From positions 186,001 to 250,000 of the forward strand of contig NZ_JAAVLW010000003.1 of the NCBI RefSeq assembly GCF_013114835.1: a stretch of 64,000 nucleotides of DNA, given 5' to 3'. Every line of letters begins with the position of its first letter. Within the stretch, counting starts at the first letter, position 1. Below, piece after piece: positions 56,874 to 64,000 of this stretch. The DNA is from Bradyrhizobium archetypum. GTDB taxonomy: Bacteria; Pseudomonadota; Alphaproteobacteria; Rhizobiales; Xanthobacteraceae. The notes under the pieces are model-generated. The model ran no database searches. It was given only the letters and a program-made list of their open reading frames with translations, and was not told the origin of the DNA. Made by a program: the position numbers and the translations under genes.

Positions 56874-58182
56874 TGGCGCGGCATCGCCGATCTGGTCGGC
56901 GGCGATGACGGCCGCCGAGATCAATAGCACCATCCTGGCGGTCTGGCGCGTCGAACAGCCGCGCCTGATCACCGGCCTCTCCCGGCTGTTGCGCGACGTG
57001 CCGCTGGCCGAGGATCTCACCCAGGAAGCGCTGGTGGCGGCGCTCGAGCATTGGCCCGATGGCGGCGTGCCGGACAAACCCGGCGCGTGGCTGATGGCGC
57101 TGGCCAAGCGCCGCGCACTGGATCATCTGCGCCGCCGCAGCATGCTGGCGCGCAAGCACGAGATGCTGATGCGCGAGCTGGAGCAGGAGCAGCAGGCGAT
57201 GCCCGACCCGGACGCCGCACTCGATGAAGATATCGGCGACGAGCTGTTGCGGCTGATCTTCACCGCCTGCCACCCGCGCTTGTCGCGCGAGGCGCGCGCG
57301 GCGCTGGCGCTGAAGATGATTTGCGGACTGACCACGGAAGAGATCGCGCGCGCCTTCCTGCAGCCGGAGCCGACGATTGCCCAGCGCATCGTGCGCGCCA
57401 AGCGCACGCTCTCGGAGTCCGGGCTTACTTACGAAACGCCGCGCGGCGAGCAGCTTTCGGAGCGGCTGGCCTCGGTGCTGGAGGTCGTCTATCTCATCTT
57501 CAACGAGGGCTATACGGCCGCCCGCGGCGACGAATGGCTGCGGCCGCAGCTCTGCCATGACGCGCTGCGCATGGGTCGCGTGCTGACGCTGGTCGCGCCG
57601 CAGGAAGGCGAAGCCCACGGCCTGCTCGCGCTGATGGAGCTGAACGCCTCCCGCACCGCGGCGCGCACGGATGCGGCCGGTGATCCGATTCTCCTGATGG
57701 AGCAGAATCGCGCGCTATGGGACCGGCTTCAGATCCGTCGCGGGTTGCTGGCCCTGGCCCGGGCCTGTGAGCTCGGTGGTGGACGCGGCTTCTATACGCT
57801 GCAGGCCGCCATCGTCGCCTGCCACGCCAGTGCCGCCACACCTGCCGAAACGGACTGGCCGCGCATTGCAAACCTCTATGCCGAACTTGCCACGCTGGTG
57901 CGTTCGCCGATCATCGAGCTGAACCGCGCCGTCGCCATCGGCATGGCCGAAGGACCGGCAGCAGCACTTGCGATCGTGGATCGGCTGGCCAGCGAGCCGG
58001 CGCTGAAGAACTACCATCTCCTGCCAAGCGTCCGCGGCGATCTGCTCCACAAGCTCGGGCGCGTTGCGGAAGCCCGTGCTGCGTTCCAGGCCGCGTCCGC
58101 GCTTGCGACCAACAAGCGCGAACGCGAATTGCTGCAGCGGCGCGCCGCCGAGGCCGGCGATGGCGTGCCGCAGGCTTGCTGA
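56866..58182 (+). CDS. ECF42-group RNA polymerase sigma factor with C-terminal TPR-like domain
   Basis: 438 residues from ATG inside the DGPF gene end (an ATG 13 codons later is an alternative). Sigma region 2 (ITGLSRLLRDVPLAEDLTQEALVAALEHWPDGGVPDKPGAWLMALAKRRALDHLRRR), then region 4 (LFTAC..., LALKMICGLTTEEIARAFLQPEPTIAQRIVRAKRTL). The long C-terminal part has VLEVVYLIFNEGYTAARGDEW and helical repeats typical of ECF42 (about 200 extra residues versus ordinary ECF factors). This group has no membrane anti-sigma; activity is thought to be set by the C-terminal domain. The inducing signal is unknown. Confidence 0.95.
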   Translation: MPDGAASPIWSAAMTAAEINSTILAVWRVEQPRLITGLSRLLRDVPLAEDLTQEALVAALEHWPDGGVPDKPGAWLMALAKRRALDHLRRRSMLARKHEMLMRELEQEQQAMPDPDAALDEDIGDELLRLIFTACHPRLSREARAALALKMICGLTTEEIARAFLQPEPTIAQRIVRAKRTLSESGLTYETPRGEQLSERLASVLEVVYLIFNEGYTAARGDEWLRPQLCHDALRMGRVLTLVAPQEGEAHGLLALMELNASRTAARTDAAGDPILLMEQNRALWDRLQIRRGLLALARACELGGGRGFYTLQAAIVACHASAATPAETDWPRIANLYAELATLVRSPIIELNRAVAIGMAEGPAAALAIVDRLASEPALKNYHLLPSVRGDLLHKLGRVAEARAAFQAASALATNKRERELLQRRAAEAGDGVPQAC

Positions 58183-58184
58183 TT

Positions 58185-58496
58185 TCAGATGAAGCGGAAC
58201 TGCGAGCGCTCGCGTTTGGCAAGCTTGGGGATCGCCTGGCCAAGGATGATATTCTTGAAGTGATCGGTTTGCTGATGCTCGGCAAACGCCGCTTCGCCTG
58301 CGAACACCTCGTAGAAAAAGAACTCCCTCGGCTTTGCCACGTTCTGGTGGATCTGGAATTCCTTCACGCCAGCTTCGCGTTGCGCCTGCGGAAGGAAGTC
58401 TTTCAGAAGCGCCGCGATCGCGGCTTCCTCTCCGGAATTGACCTCCCAGAATGCGGTGACGATCAGGTGCTGGTTTGCAGTGTCGGTGGTTGCCAT
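58185..58496 (-). CDS. Antibiotic-biosynthesis-monooxygenase (ABM) domain protein
   Basis: 103 residues with AGGAGAGCATC before ATG. Small ferredoxin-like ABM fold: HLIVTAFWEVNSGEEAAIAALLKDFLPQAQREAGVKEFQIHQNVAKPREFFFYEVFAGEAAFAEHQQTDHFKN. Members are cofactor-free quinone or aromatic monooxygenases (YgiN type) or heme-degrading proteins. It reads into the end of the ECF42 gene from the other side (two-base gap), so the two units converge. Confidence 0.88.
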   Translation of the reverse strand: MATTDTANQHLIVTAFWEVNSGEEAAIAALLKDFLPQAQREAGVKEFQIHQNVAKPREFFFYEVFAGEAAFAEHQQTDHFKNIILGQAIPKLAKRERSQFRFI

Positions 58497-58679
58497 GATG
58501 CTCTCCTGTGCAAGTCGACGCCAGTTCGATTTCCGCTTCCGGCGACGGCAGGCCATCATGCCTCGTGCGGTGACATCGATGTTTCGATGCAGGACGAACT
58601 GTCGTATTCGTGATGGGAACCTCGTCGGCAGTCGGGGCGTTGGCCAGCGTTGTTTCCCATCTCGGCATGGAGCAGGCAC

Positions 58680-59057
58680 ATGGCGAAAAGGACCGTGCTC
58701 GCGATCGGCATCGAACCTTCCCTCGTTGACTTCAGCGCCTTCCCGGGGCTCACGGCCGAACTGGTGACGAGCCATATTGAAGCGCAGATCGAGCAGCTTC
58801 GCGCGATGGGCTATGAAGCCGATAGCTGCCTGATCGATCTCGGCGATACGGCCGAGGCCGTCGCGGCGCTGGCGCTGGGCGCAAAGCATTATGACTGCGT
58901 GGTGATCGGCGCGGGCCTGCGCGAACCGCGGGAGCGGCTGCATCTGTTCGAGCGGATCATCAATCTGGTCCACCTTGCCGCGCCGCAAACCCGCATCTGC
59001 TTCAACACCACGCCGGCCGATACCGTTGAGGCGGTACAACGATGGGTCGCGCCATGA
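58680..59057 (+). CDS. Conserved cytoplasmic protein, unknown function
   Basis: 125 residues with GGAGCAGGCAC before ATG. Rossmann-like strand/helix alternation: RTVLAIGIEPSLVDFSAF, then DSCLIDLGDTAEAVAALALGAKHYDCVVIGAGLREPRERLHLFERIINLVHLAAPQTRICFNTTPADTVEAVQRWV. No catalytic motif is recognised; the fold looks like a response-regulator or flavodoxin-like domain. No signal peptide. Confidence 0.75.
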   Translation: MAKRTVLAIGIEPSLVDFSAFPGLTAELVTSHIEAQIEQLRAMGYEADSCLIDLGDTAEAVAALALGAKHYDCVVIGAGLREPRERLHLFERIINLVHLAAPQTRICFNTTPADTVEAVQRWVAP

Positions 59058-59138
59058 GCGCGCTTGCGTTCAAGTCGTGCGGAAGGCGCCGAGCAGGCTG
59101 CTGACCCCCAGCTGGCGCAGACGGCATCACGCGAGCAT

Positions 59139-59819
59139 TCACGCGGCCGGAAGCGATCGGCGCGGACGGATGATCGCCCAGGTCCAGGCTGCAGCGGCGA
59201 GCGCCAGGACGGCGTAAGGCGCCCAGGCTTGCGGCTCGCCCATGGTCTGCAGGGTCATACCGCTCAAGAGGCACCAGAGAGCGGGGATCGGCAGCAGCCA
59301 TGGCACGAGCCTGCCGCGGGCGAGAAGCAGAACGCCGAGTGTCGCGATCGCCGTCGGATCCGGCGCGATGCCAAAAACCTCGGACGAGGCCCAGCCGCGT
59401 CCCTGCAGCGGCGCAAGCAAGGGCTGTCCGGCAAGTGCGAAGCCAAGGATGAGATATCCGGCCCACTCGGCAGGACGCCGGCCGAAGGTGAGGGCATCCA
59501 GCAGGAACGCGACGAGGAGCAACATGCCCTCGGCGAAAAATGCCGGTGCAACATAAGTGGCGGCCCAGTTGATGGTCGAATACCGGTTCCACAGGAACGA
59601 CCAGCCGACGAAGATCCAGAGCGCCGCCAGAATGAGTGCGATCCAGCGTGTCCGGATTCCCCGCCGCCACACGATGAACAGGATGATGGTGAGGCCGGCG
59701 GCGAACATCGCGACGTGCAGAGGCCAGAGCGCCGCATTGTGCAGCTCGAACATGCGCCAGTAGGTGCGCGGCGAAAACAGCAGGAAATCCTCCGGCCGGT
59801 AGGTCCACCACTCCGACAT
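59139..59819 (-). CDS. Multi-span membrane protein, DUF6064-like
   Basis: 226 residues with six or seven probable membrane helices, from LWPLHVAMFAAGLTIILFIVW to YAVLALAAAAWTWAIIR. The N-terminus MSEWWTYRPEDFLLFSPRTYWRMFELHN and the LWIFVGWSFLWNRYSTINWAATYVAPAFFAEGML loop fit the DUF6064 family. Function unknown. Its ATG overlaps the aldo/keto reductase stop (ATGA), so the two genes are co-translated, suggesting a membrane partner of the reductase. Confidence 0.8.
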   Translation of the reverse strand: MSEWWTYRPEDFLLFSPRTYWRMFELHNAALWPLHVAMFAAGLTIILFIVWRRGIRTRWIALILAALWIFVGWSFLWNRYSTINWAATYVAPAFFAEGMLLLVAFLLDALTFGRRPAEWAGYLILGFALAGQPLLAPLQGRGWASSEVFGIAPDPTAIATLGVLLLARGRLVPWLLPIPALWCLLSGMTLQTMGEPQAWAPYAVLALAAAAWTWAIIRPRRSLPAA

Positions 59820-60736
59820 CAAAGCGCCTTCACGAGAGCGGAGATGCGCTGCCGCATGGCGGTATCCGGCATGGGGCCAGCGGCGGCGAAAAGATTTTCA
59901 CGCACGTGGTCAACGCGGCTGGTTGCCGGAATGGCAACGGTGACGGCCGGGTGAGAGAGGATGAACTTCAGCATGAGCTGCGCCCAGCTCGATGCGCCGA
60001 GTTCGGCCGCCCATTCGGGCAGCGGCTTACCCTGGAGCCGCTGGGTCAGCGCGCCCTGCCGGAACGGGCGGTTGACGATCACGGCGATGCCGCGCTCCGC
60101 CGCCAGCGGCAGCAGCCGCGCCTCCGCGTCGCGATCGACGACGTTGTAGGAGAACTGCACGAAATCGATCGGCTCGCTCCGCATGATCTGTTCGACGAGA
60201 TCATGACGGCGGCCTTCGGAGGTGGTGATCCCAACGTAACGCAGCGTGCCGGCCGCCTTCATTTGGAAAAGCATCTGCAGATGCGGCTTCCAGGCGAGGA
60301 GGTTGTGAACCTGAAGGAGGTCGAACTTCGGCACGCCCCAGAAGCGACGCGATTGCTCGATCTGGGCAGGGCCTGCCGCCGCCGAGGACGTCCAGACCTT
60401 TTCGGCCGAGAACAGCGCTTGAGGCCGCCCGAGCTTTTCAAGACCGTAGCCGACCATCGGCTGCGACGAGCCATACATGGGGGAGGAGTCAATCAGGCGG
60501 CCGCCTGCCTCGAAGAAGGCCGACATCACACGTGCGCATTCATCCCTGAGCACCGGATCGTTGCCGACGTTGAAGGTGATCCAGGTGCCTAGTCCGACGA
60601 TCGGAATTTCCTCGCGGGTCGAGGGGATTGGACGGCGGGCAGGCTGGCCCTGCTGGGCACGCAGCGAGCTTGGCAAGTGCGCAGCCGCAGCCGCTGCCAA
60701 GGAGGCCTGCAGGAACGTTCGGCGTGTCGTCCGCAT
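59819..60736 (-). CDS. Exported (Tat) aldo/keto reductase
   Basis: 305 residues from MRTTRRTFLQASLAAAAAAHLPSSLRAQ, a twin-arginine signal; GGAG lies six bases upstream of this ATG. Two upstream in-frame ATG codons are possible. Aldo/keto reductase barrel: VGLGTWITFNVG, catalytic region LIDSSPMYGSSQPMVG, KVWTSS, LLQVHNLLAW (lysine/histidine pair) and YVGITTSEGRRHDLVE. Periplasmic AKRs are a distinct minority of the family; cofactor supply there is unclear, so the protein may act with a bound cofactor. Confidence 0.9.
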   Translation of the reverse strand: MRTTRRTFLQASLAAAAAAHLPSSLRAQQGQPARRPIPSTREEIPIVGLGTWITFNVGNDPVLRDECARVMSAFFEAGGRLIDSSPMYGSSQPMVGYGLEKLGRPQALFSAEKVWTSSAAAGPAQIEQSRRFWGVPKFDLLQVHNLLAWKPHLQMLFQMKAAGTLRYVGITTSEGRRHDLVEQIMRSEPIDFVQFSYNVVDRDAEARLLPLAAERGIAVIVNRPFRQGALTQRLQGKPLPEWAAELGASSWAQLMLKFILSHPAVTVAIPATSRVDHVRENLFAAAGPMPDTAMRQRISALVKAL

Positions 60737-61088
60737 CCGAGGCTCCATCATCGCGGCGGGCAAAACCCTTGCGCAACAAATGCGCAGAATAGCAGAACGC
60801 TACCGCCCGCTTCGTAGTTCGAAATTGTCGATCGAGGCACTGGACAAATATGGGCTCGCGCGCCGTCCTCAATCTGTGATGGAACATTGGCGTTGCTGGA
60901 TCGACGGCAGTCCTCTCAAACCTGCGTGATTCGGTTTCAGTCGCAGGTCAACGCCGCTAAACTTCTGGGGCCAACAGGGGTGTAAGACTACAACGTTAAG
61001 CCCCCGGTTCCAGATTGGAGGCTCGGGCGCGACACTCACCAGTTTGCGAATTATGGCGTCAACCACAAGCGACGGGAGGCGCAATGAG
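60737..61088. other. Gene-free divergent promoter region
   Basis: 352 bases between the divergent AKR and DUF1326 genes. Open frames on both strands have no ribosome site and no recognisable product. Likely promoter sequence for both genes; no clear operator seen. Confidence 0.5.
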
Positions 61089-61769
61089 ATGGCCGGTCAG
61101 TGGCTATTCAAGAGCGAGACTTATGATAACTGCAATTGCGCCATGAACTGCGGTTGCCAGTTCAACCTGCCGAGTACCAACGGCTATTGTCAGTCGGCTT
61201 TCGTCGGGACCATCGTTGAAGGCCATTTCAACGATACGCCGCTCTCAAGCCTGAACTGGGCGGCGCTGTACAAGTGGCCCGGTGAAATCAAGAACGGAAA
61301 CGGCCGGCGCCAGATCGTTATCGACGAGCGTGCAGATGAAGCCCAACGGATCGCGCTTGAAACGATCATCTCCGGCGAGGCATGCGCGCCATTGAGCAAT
61401 CTTTTCGCGGTATTCGCATCCACCTGCTCGGAATTTTGCGAGACCTTGTTCCTGCCGATTGAGCTCGATGCGGATCTGGAACTCAGAACTGCAAGGGTGG
61501 AGATACCCGGCGTCATGCGGAGTACCGGCAGGCCGAAGATCAACGAGTTTACCGGTCAACCATTCCACATTGCGCTGGCGCGTCCTAGCGGGAGTTTCGA
61601 GTTTACCTACGCAGAAATCGGGCTGGGTACCACGTCGGTCACAGGCGACATGGAAATGGCGTTCGAAGATTCATGGGCACACTTTTGTGTTCACCACTTC
61701 AATCAGGATGGCTTGGTCCGGGAAAGATCAAGGCTCACGGCATGGCTTGGTAACATGACCCCGCGCTAG
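61089..61769 (+). CDS. DUF1326-family protein
   Basis: 226 residues from the ATG eight bases after GGGAGG; the frame is open to 61044. The N-terminal cysteine cluster [15 protein letters not shown] is the mark of DUF1326. It continues with [23 protein letters not shown] and [38 protein letters not shown]. Metal binding by the cysteines is plausible. Function unknown. Its 3' end overlaps the converging radC gene by four bases. Confidence 0.88.
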   Translation: MAGQWLFKSETYDNCNCAMNCGCQFNLPSTNGYCQSAFVGTIVEGHFNDTPLSSLNWAALYKWPGEIKNGNGRRQIVIDERADEAQRIALETIISGEACAPLSNLFAVFASTCSEFCETLFLPIELDADLELRTARVEIPGVMRSTGRPKINEFTGQPFHIALARPSGSFEFTYAEIGLGTTSVTGDMEMAFEDSWAHFCVHHFNQDGLVRERSRLTAWLGNMTPR

Positions 61770-62479
61770 ATCAGCTTCAGTCCCCTCAAGCTCGTGTGCC
61801 CGTTCTTGCCGACGATGATGTGGTCGTGCACGGAAATGCCGAGCGGAGTGGCGATCTGGATGATCGCTTTCGTCATATGGATGTCGGCCTGCGACGGCGT
61901 CGGGTCGCCGGAGGGGTGATTATGGACCAGAATCAGCGCGGTCGCCGACAGTTCGAGCGCGCGCTTGATCACCTCGCGCGGATAGACCGGGGTGTGGTCG
62001 ACGGTACCGATCTGCTGGATTTCGTCTGCTATCAATTGGTTGCGCTTGTCGAGGAATAGCAGGCGAAACTGCTCCTTGTCGGCAAACGCCATGCCGGACC
62101 GGCAATAGTCGATCACGTCGTTCCAGGAGGAGAGCGCAATCTTGCGCTTGATTTCGCCCTTTGCCACCCGGCTTGCGGCAGCCGCCAGCAGCTTGATCTG
62201 GTTGATCGAGGCCTCGCCGATGCCGTCGACCTCGCGCAGGCGCGCCACCGGCGCGTGAATGACTTCGGCGAAGGAGCCGAATTTTTTCAACAGCGCCTTC
62301 GCCAGCGGCTTGGTGTCGCGCCGGGGCAGGGCGGGAAACAGCGCCATTTCCAGCAGTTCGTAATCGCTCAGCGTCTCCGGCCCGGCGCCGTAAAACCGCC
62401 CGCGCAGCCGCTCGCGATGGCCGTGATAGTGCGGCTTGTCACTGGTCAGGTCTTCTGTTGGATCGGTCTTGGCGGGCAT
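61766..62479 (-). CDS. radC: RadC family JAB-domain protein
   Basis: 237 residues, normal length. The N-terminal helix-hairpin region includes [38 protein letters not shown] and [20 protein letters not shown]. The JAMM metal motif is complete: [16 protein letters not shown], with His186, His188 and Asp199. RadC proteins are often called DNA repair proteins on old evidence; the biochemical role is not settled. The next genes upstream on this strand are 62587-63144 and then map at 63332. Rhizobial map/radC neighbourhood is common. Confidence 0.95.
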   Translation of the reverse strand: MPAKTDPTEDLTSDKPHYHGHRERLRGRFYGAGPETLSDYELLEMALFPALPRRDTKPLAKALLKKFGSFAEVIHAPVARLREVDGIGEASINQIKLLAAAASRVAKGEIKRKIALSSWNDVIDYCRSGMAFADKEQFRLLFLDKRNQLIADEIQQIGTVDHTPVYPREVIKRALELSATALILVHNHPSGDPTPSQADIHMTKAIIQIATPLGISVHDHIIVGKNGHTSLRGLKLI

Positions 62480-62586
62480 CGGTCCAAATGTGCCGTGGAC
62501 GCGAATTTTTGCAACCGGGAAAATCGCAATGATTGATCCCCGTGCCGCTTACGCCCGACGGTAGAGCCCGGGCCGAAGCGTTGATG

Positions 62587-63144
62587 TTATACCTCGCCGC
62601 TCGAGACCGCCGTCGGGCGTACACTCCGCTTGAGATAAAACTCGCCGGTCAGCCGCCAGCTCTTGCGCTCATCGGTCGATTCGCGGCTGATCCAGTGCAG
62701 CGAGTTCGCTTCGATCTCGGTGAAGCACCACTGGCAGATCGTGCCAGCGGCGTCGCGATATTCCTGCACGATGTCGTCGCCCACTTGGCGGCCGGTCATC
62801 CGGTTGTAGGACTGGCGTACCGGGTCGACGAAGATGATCTGCCAATTGTCCTGCCCGGGATCGTAGATCCGCAAGGTCGTGCCGTACATCCGGTCGTCCT
62901 CGCCGGCCGCGCGCCCGGTTCGCGCGGGCACGATCCAGACGTCCTGGATCGCGCGGCCCTGCAGGGCCCAGCCGAAATGGACCTCGCAACTGGAATCGAA
63001 GCGCTCGCCGTTCGCGCGGTGCACCGTCACGGTGCCGTCCCATGCGCCGACGAAACGGCCATACAGCATCATCTTGTCGGCGCGGTCCGGCGCCGGACCG
63101 TTGCTGCATAGTGCGTCGATGAATGAAAGCGATTCGCTGGCCAT
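62587..63144 (-). CDS. Conserved protein of unknown function (about 185 residues)
   Basis: 185 residues from MASESLSFIDALCSNGPAPDRADKMMLYGRFVG with CGGGAGAAC upstream; the longer frame to 63234 has no site. The body is beta-rich: GAWDGTVTVHRANGERFDSSCEVHFGWALQGRAIQDVWIVPAR, MYGTTLRIYDPGQDNWQIIFVDPVRQSYNRMTGRQVGDDIVQEY, WCFTEIEANSLHWISRES. The fold suggests a lipocalin or SnoaL-like ligand-binding barrel. No function is known. Confidence 0.78.
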   Translation of the reverse strand: MASESLSFIDALCSNGPAPDRADKMMLYGRFVGAWDGTVTVHRANGERFDSSCEVHFGWALQGRAIQDVWIVPARTGRAAGEDDRMYGTTLRIYDPGQDNWQIIFVDPVRQSYNRMTGRQVGDDIVQEYRDAAGTICQWCFTEIEANSLHWISRESTDERKSWRLTGEFYLKRSVRPTAVSSGEV

Positions 63145-63331
63145 TGATGTTCTCCCGTCGAATTCGTCGTGTTCGGGAGACTTCGCAAATGAGGAAGGGC
63201 GTCGCTTGGAGAAAATTGCGGTTGATCGAGGCAAGCCGGATGCGGCCGGTATGCCGGGCAGCGGCCGATTGCACAGAGAAAGGCACGGCGCGAAGCTCGG
63301 CGCTTCGGGATTATTCCCCGCGCCGGCTCAA

Positions 63332-64000
63332 CTATGTCGTAGCCGGCGGCTTCTCGCCGTTGCGTTCGGACAGCGTGAAGATCTCGACGCCGGTGGCGGT
63401 CACGCCCACCGAATGCTCGAACTGGGCCGATAGCGACCGGTCGCGGGTTACCGCGGTCCAGCCGTCGGACAGGATCTTCACATGCGGCTTGCCGAGATTG
63501 ATCATCGGCTCGATGGTGAAGAACATGCCGGGCTTGAGCATCACGCCTTCGCCGGGCCGGCCGATATGGATGATGTTGGGCTCATCATGGAACATGCGCC
63601 CGAGGCCATGGCCGCAGAAATCACGCACCACGCTCATGCCCTGCGGCTCGACAAAGCTCTGGATGGCGTGGCCGATGTCGCCGGTGGTGGCGCCGGGCTT
63701 CACCGCGGCGATGCCGCGCATCATCGCTTCGTAGGTGACCTCTATCAGCCGCTCCGCCTTGCGGGCGATCGGGCCGATCACATACATGCGGCTGGAATCG
63801 CCGTACCAGCCGTCGACGATGAACGTGACGTCGATATTGACGATGTCGCCTTCCTTCAGCGGGCGATCGCCGGGCATGCCGTGGCAGACCACGTGATTGA
63901 TCGAGGTGCAAGTCGAGTAGCGGTAACCGCGATACATCAGCGTCGCCGGATAGGCGCCATGGCTGAAGGCGAAGTCGCGGACGAATTCGTCGATCCGCGA
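63332..64000 (-). CDS. map: Methionine aminopeptidase type I (5' truncated at window end)
   Basis: The frame is open to base 64000, giving 222 visible C-terminal residues; the N-terminus is outside the window. Metal ligands: the two aspartates in VNIDVTFIVDGWYGDSSRMY, histidine in FCGHGLGRMFHDEPNI, and glutamates in FTIEPMINLGKPHVKI and QFEHSVGVT. Opening visible part SRIDEFVRDFAFSHGAYPATLMYRGYRYSTCTSINHVVCHGMP is the type I pattern. Removes N-terminal methionine from new proteins; normally essential when single. Followed on the minus strand by an unknown gene and radC. Confidence 0.95.
   Translation of the reverse strand, partial: SRIDEFVRDFAFSHGAYPATLMYRGYRYSTCTSINHVVCHGMPGDRPLKEGDIVNIDVTFIVDGWYGDSSRMYVIGPIARKAERLIEVTYEAMMRGIAAVKPGATTGDIGHAIQSFVEPQGMSVVRDFCGHGLGRMFHDEPNIIHIGRPGEGVMLKPGMFFTIEPMINLGKPHVKILSDGWTAVTRDRSLSAQFEHSVGVTATGVEIFTLSERNGEKPPATT

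Noticed and set aside
1..64000. CRISPR arrays or insertion sequences
   Set aside because: No regular short direct repeats with spacers and no transposase motifs were noticed; the palindromic repeats are non-coding and dispersed.

Overview
The window looks like a chromosomal stretch of a Bradyrhizobium-like alphaproteobacterium (Nitrobacteraceae). This is inferred from the high-GC, C/G-ending codon use, the many small catabolic operons with solute-binding-protein transporters, rhizobial-type palindromic intergenic repeats, a carbohydrate porin, an ECF42/DGPF sigma pair and the map/radC neighbourhood. No phage, plasmid, insertion-sequence or CRISPR gene was recognised. One tRNA gene, tRNA-Arg(CCU), lies at 5865-5941.

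Layout. 0-13 kb: a partial ketopantoate-reductase-like gene, small secreted proteins, an AraC regulator divergent from a cupin plus a Bug-type solute-binding protein, a PRC-barrel protein, the tRNA, two esterase-like hydrolases, a RoxA-like di-haem cytochrome, an Asp/Glu racemase, an SDR and a second ketopantoate-reductase-like gene. 13-20.5 kb: a Gly/His-rich LTXXQ protein, then a same-strand run of enoyl-CoA hydratase, aspartate-dehydrogenase-like, FAD oxidoreductase and a complete NMT1/Ssu-type ABC importer. 20.6-25.8 kb: an aromatic-acid module with gentisate-dioxygenase-like, zeta-GST isomerase and MarR regulator genes, and a 916-residue fusion of a CoA-ester flavin hydroxylase with a benzoate-CoA-ligase-type domain. 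The divergent promoter and the fusion promoter share one near-palindromic operator. 26-35.7 kb: small membrane and secreted proteins, an RND efflux pair, a CurA-like reductase, a dicarboxylate symporter and an amino-acid-type binding protein.

35.8-47.3 kb: an ATP-grasp gene followed, with one base of overlap, by a Mur-ligase/FPGS-type gene. Together they look like a split version of the cyanophycin-synthetase architecture. After this come ferredoxin-NADP reductase, patatin, a membrane-anchored glutamate-synthase-like enzyme, a CBS/DUF21 protein, a double-barrel porin with a Fur-like palindrome upstream, and a creatininase-family amidohydrolase. 47.4-51.7 kb: a tightly overlapping operon of ABC importer, D-2-hydroxyacid dehydrogenase and a tandem Inh-domain protein. 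51.9-56.3 kb: a large secreted alpha/beta hydrolase, a poorly coding stretch, an operon of two Rnk/GreA-C-like proteins with a 32-residue membrane peptide, and an SGNH hydrolase. 56.4-64 kb: DGPF protein plus ECF42 sigma factor, small oxidoreductase and unknown genes, radC, and a 5'-truncated map running off the end.

The items I consider most worth following are the hydroxylase-ligase fusion with its shared operator, the split CphA-like ligase pair, the Rnk pair with a micro-membrane protein, and the double-barrel porin. All functional assignments are from reading motifs by eye; no database search was run.
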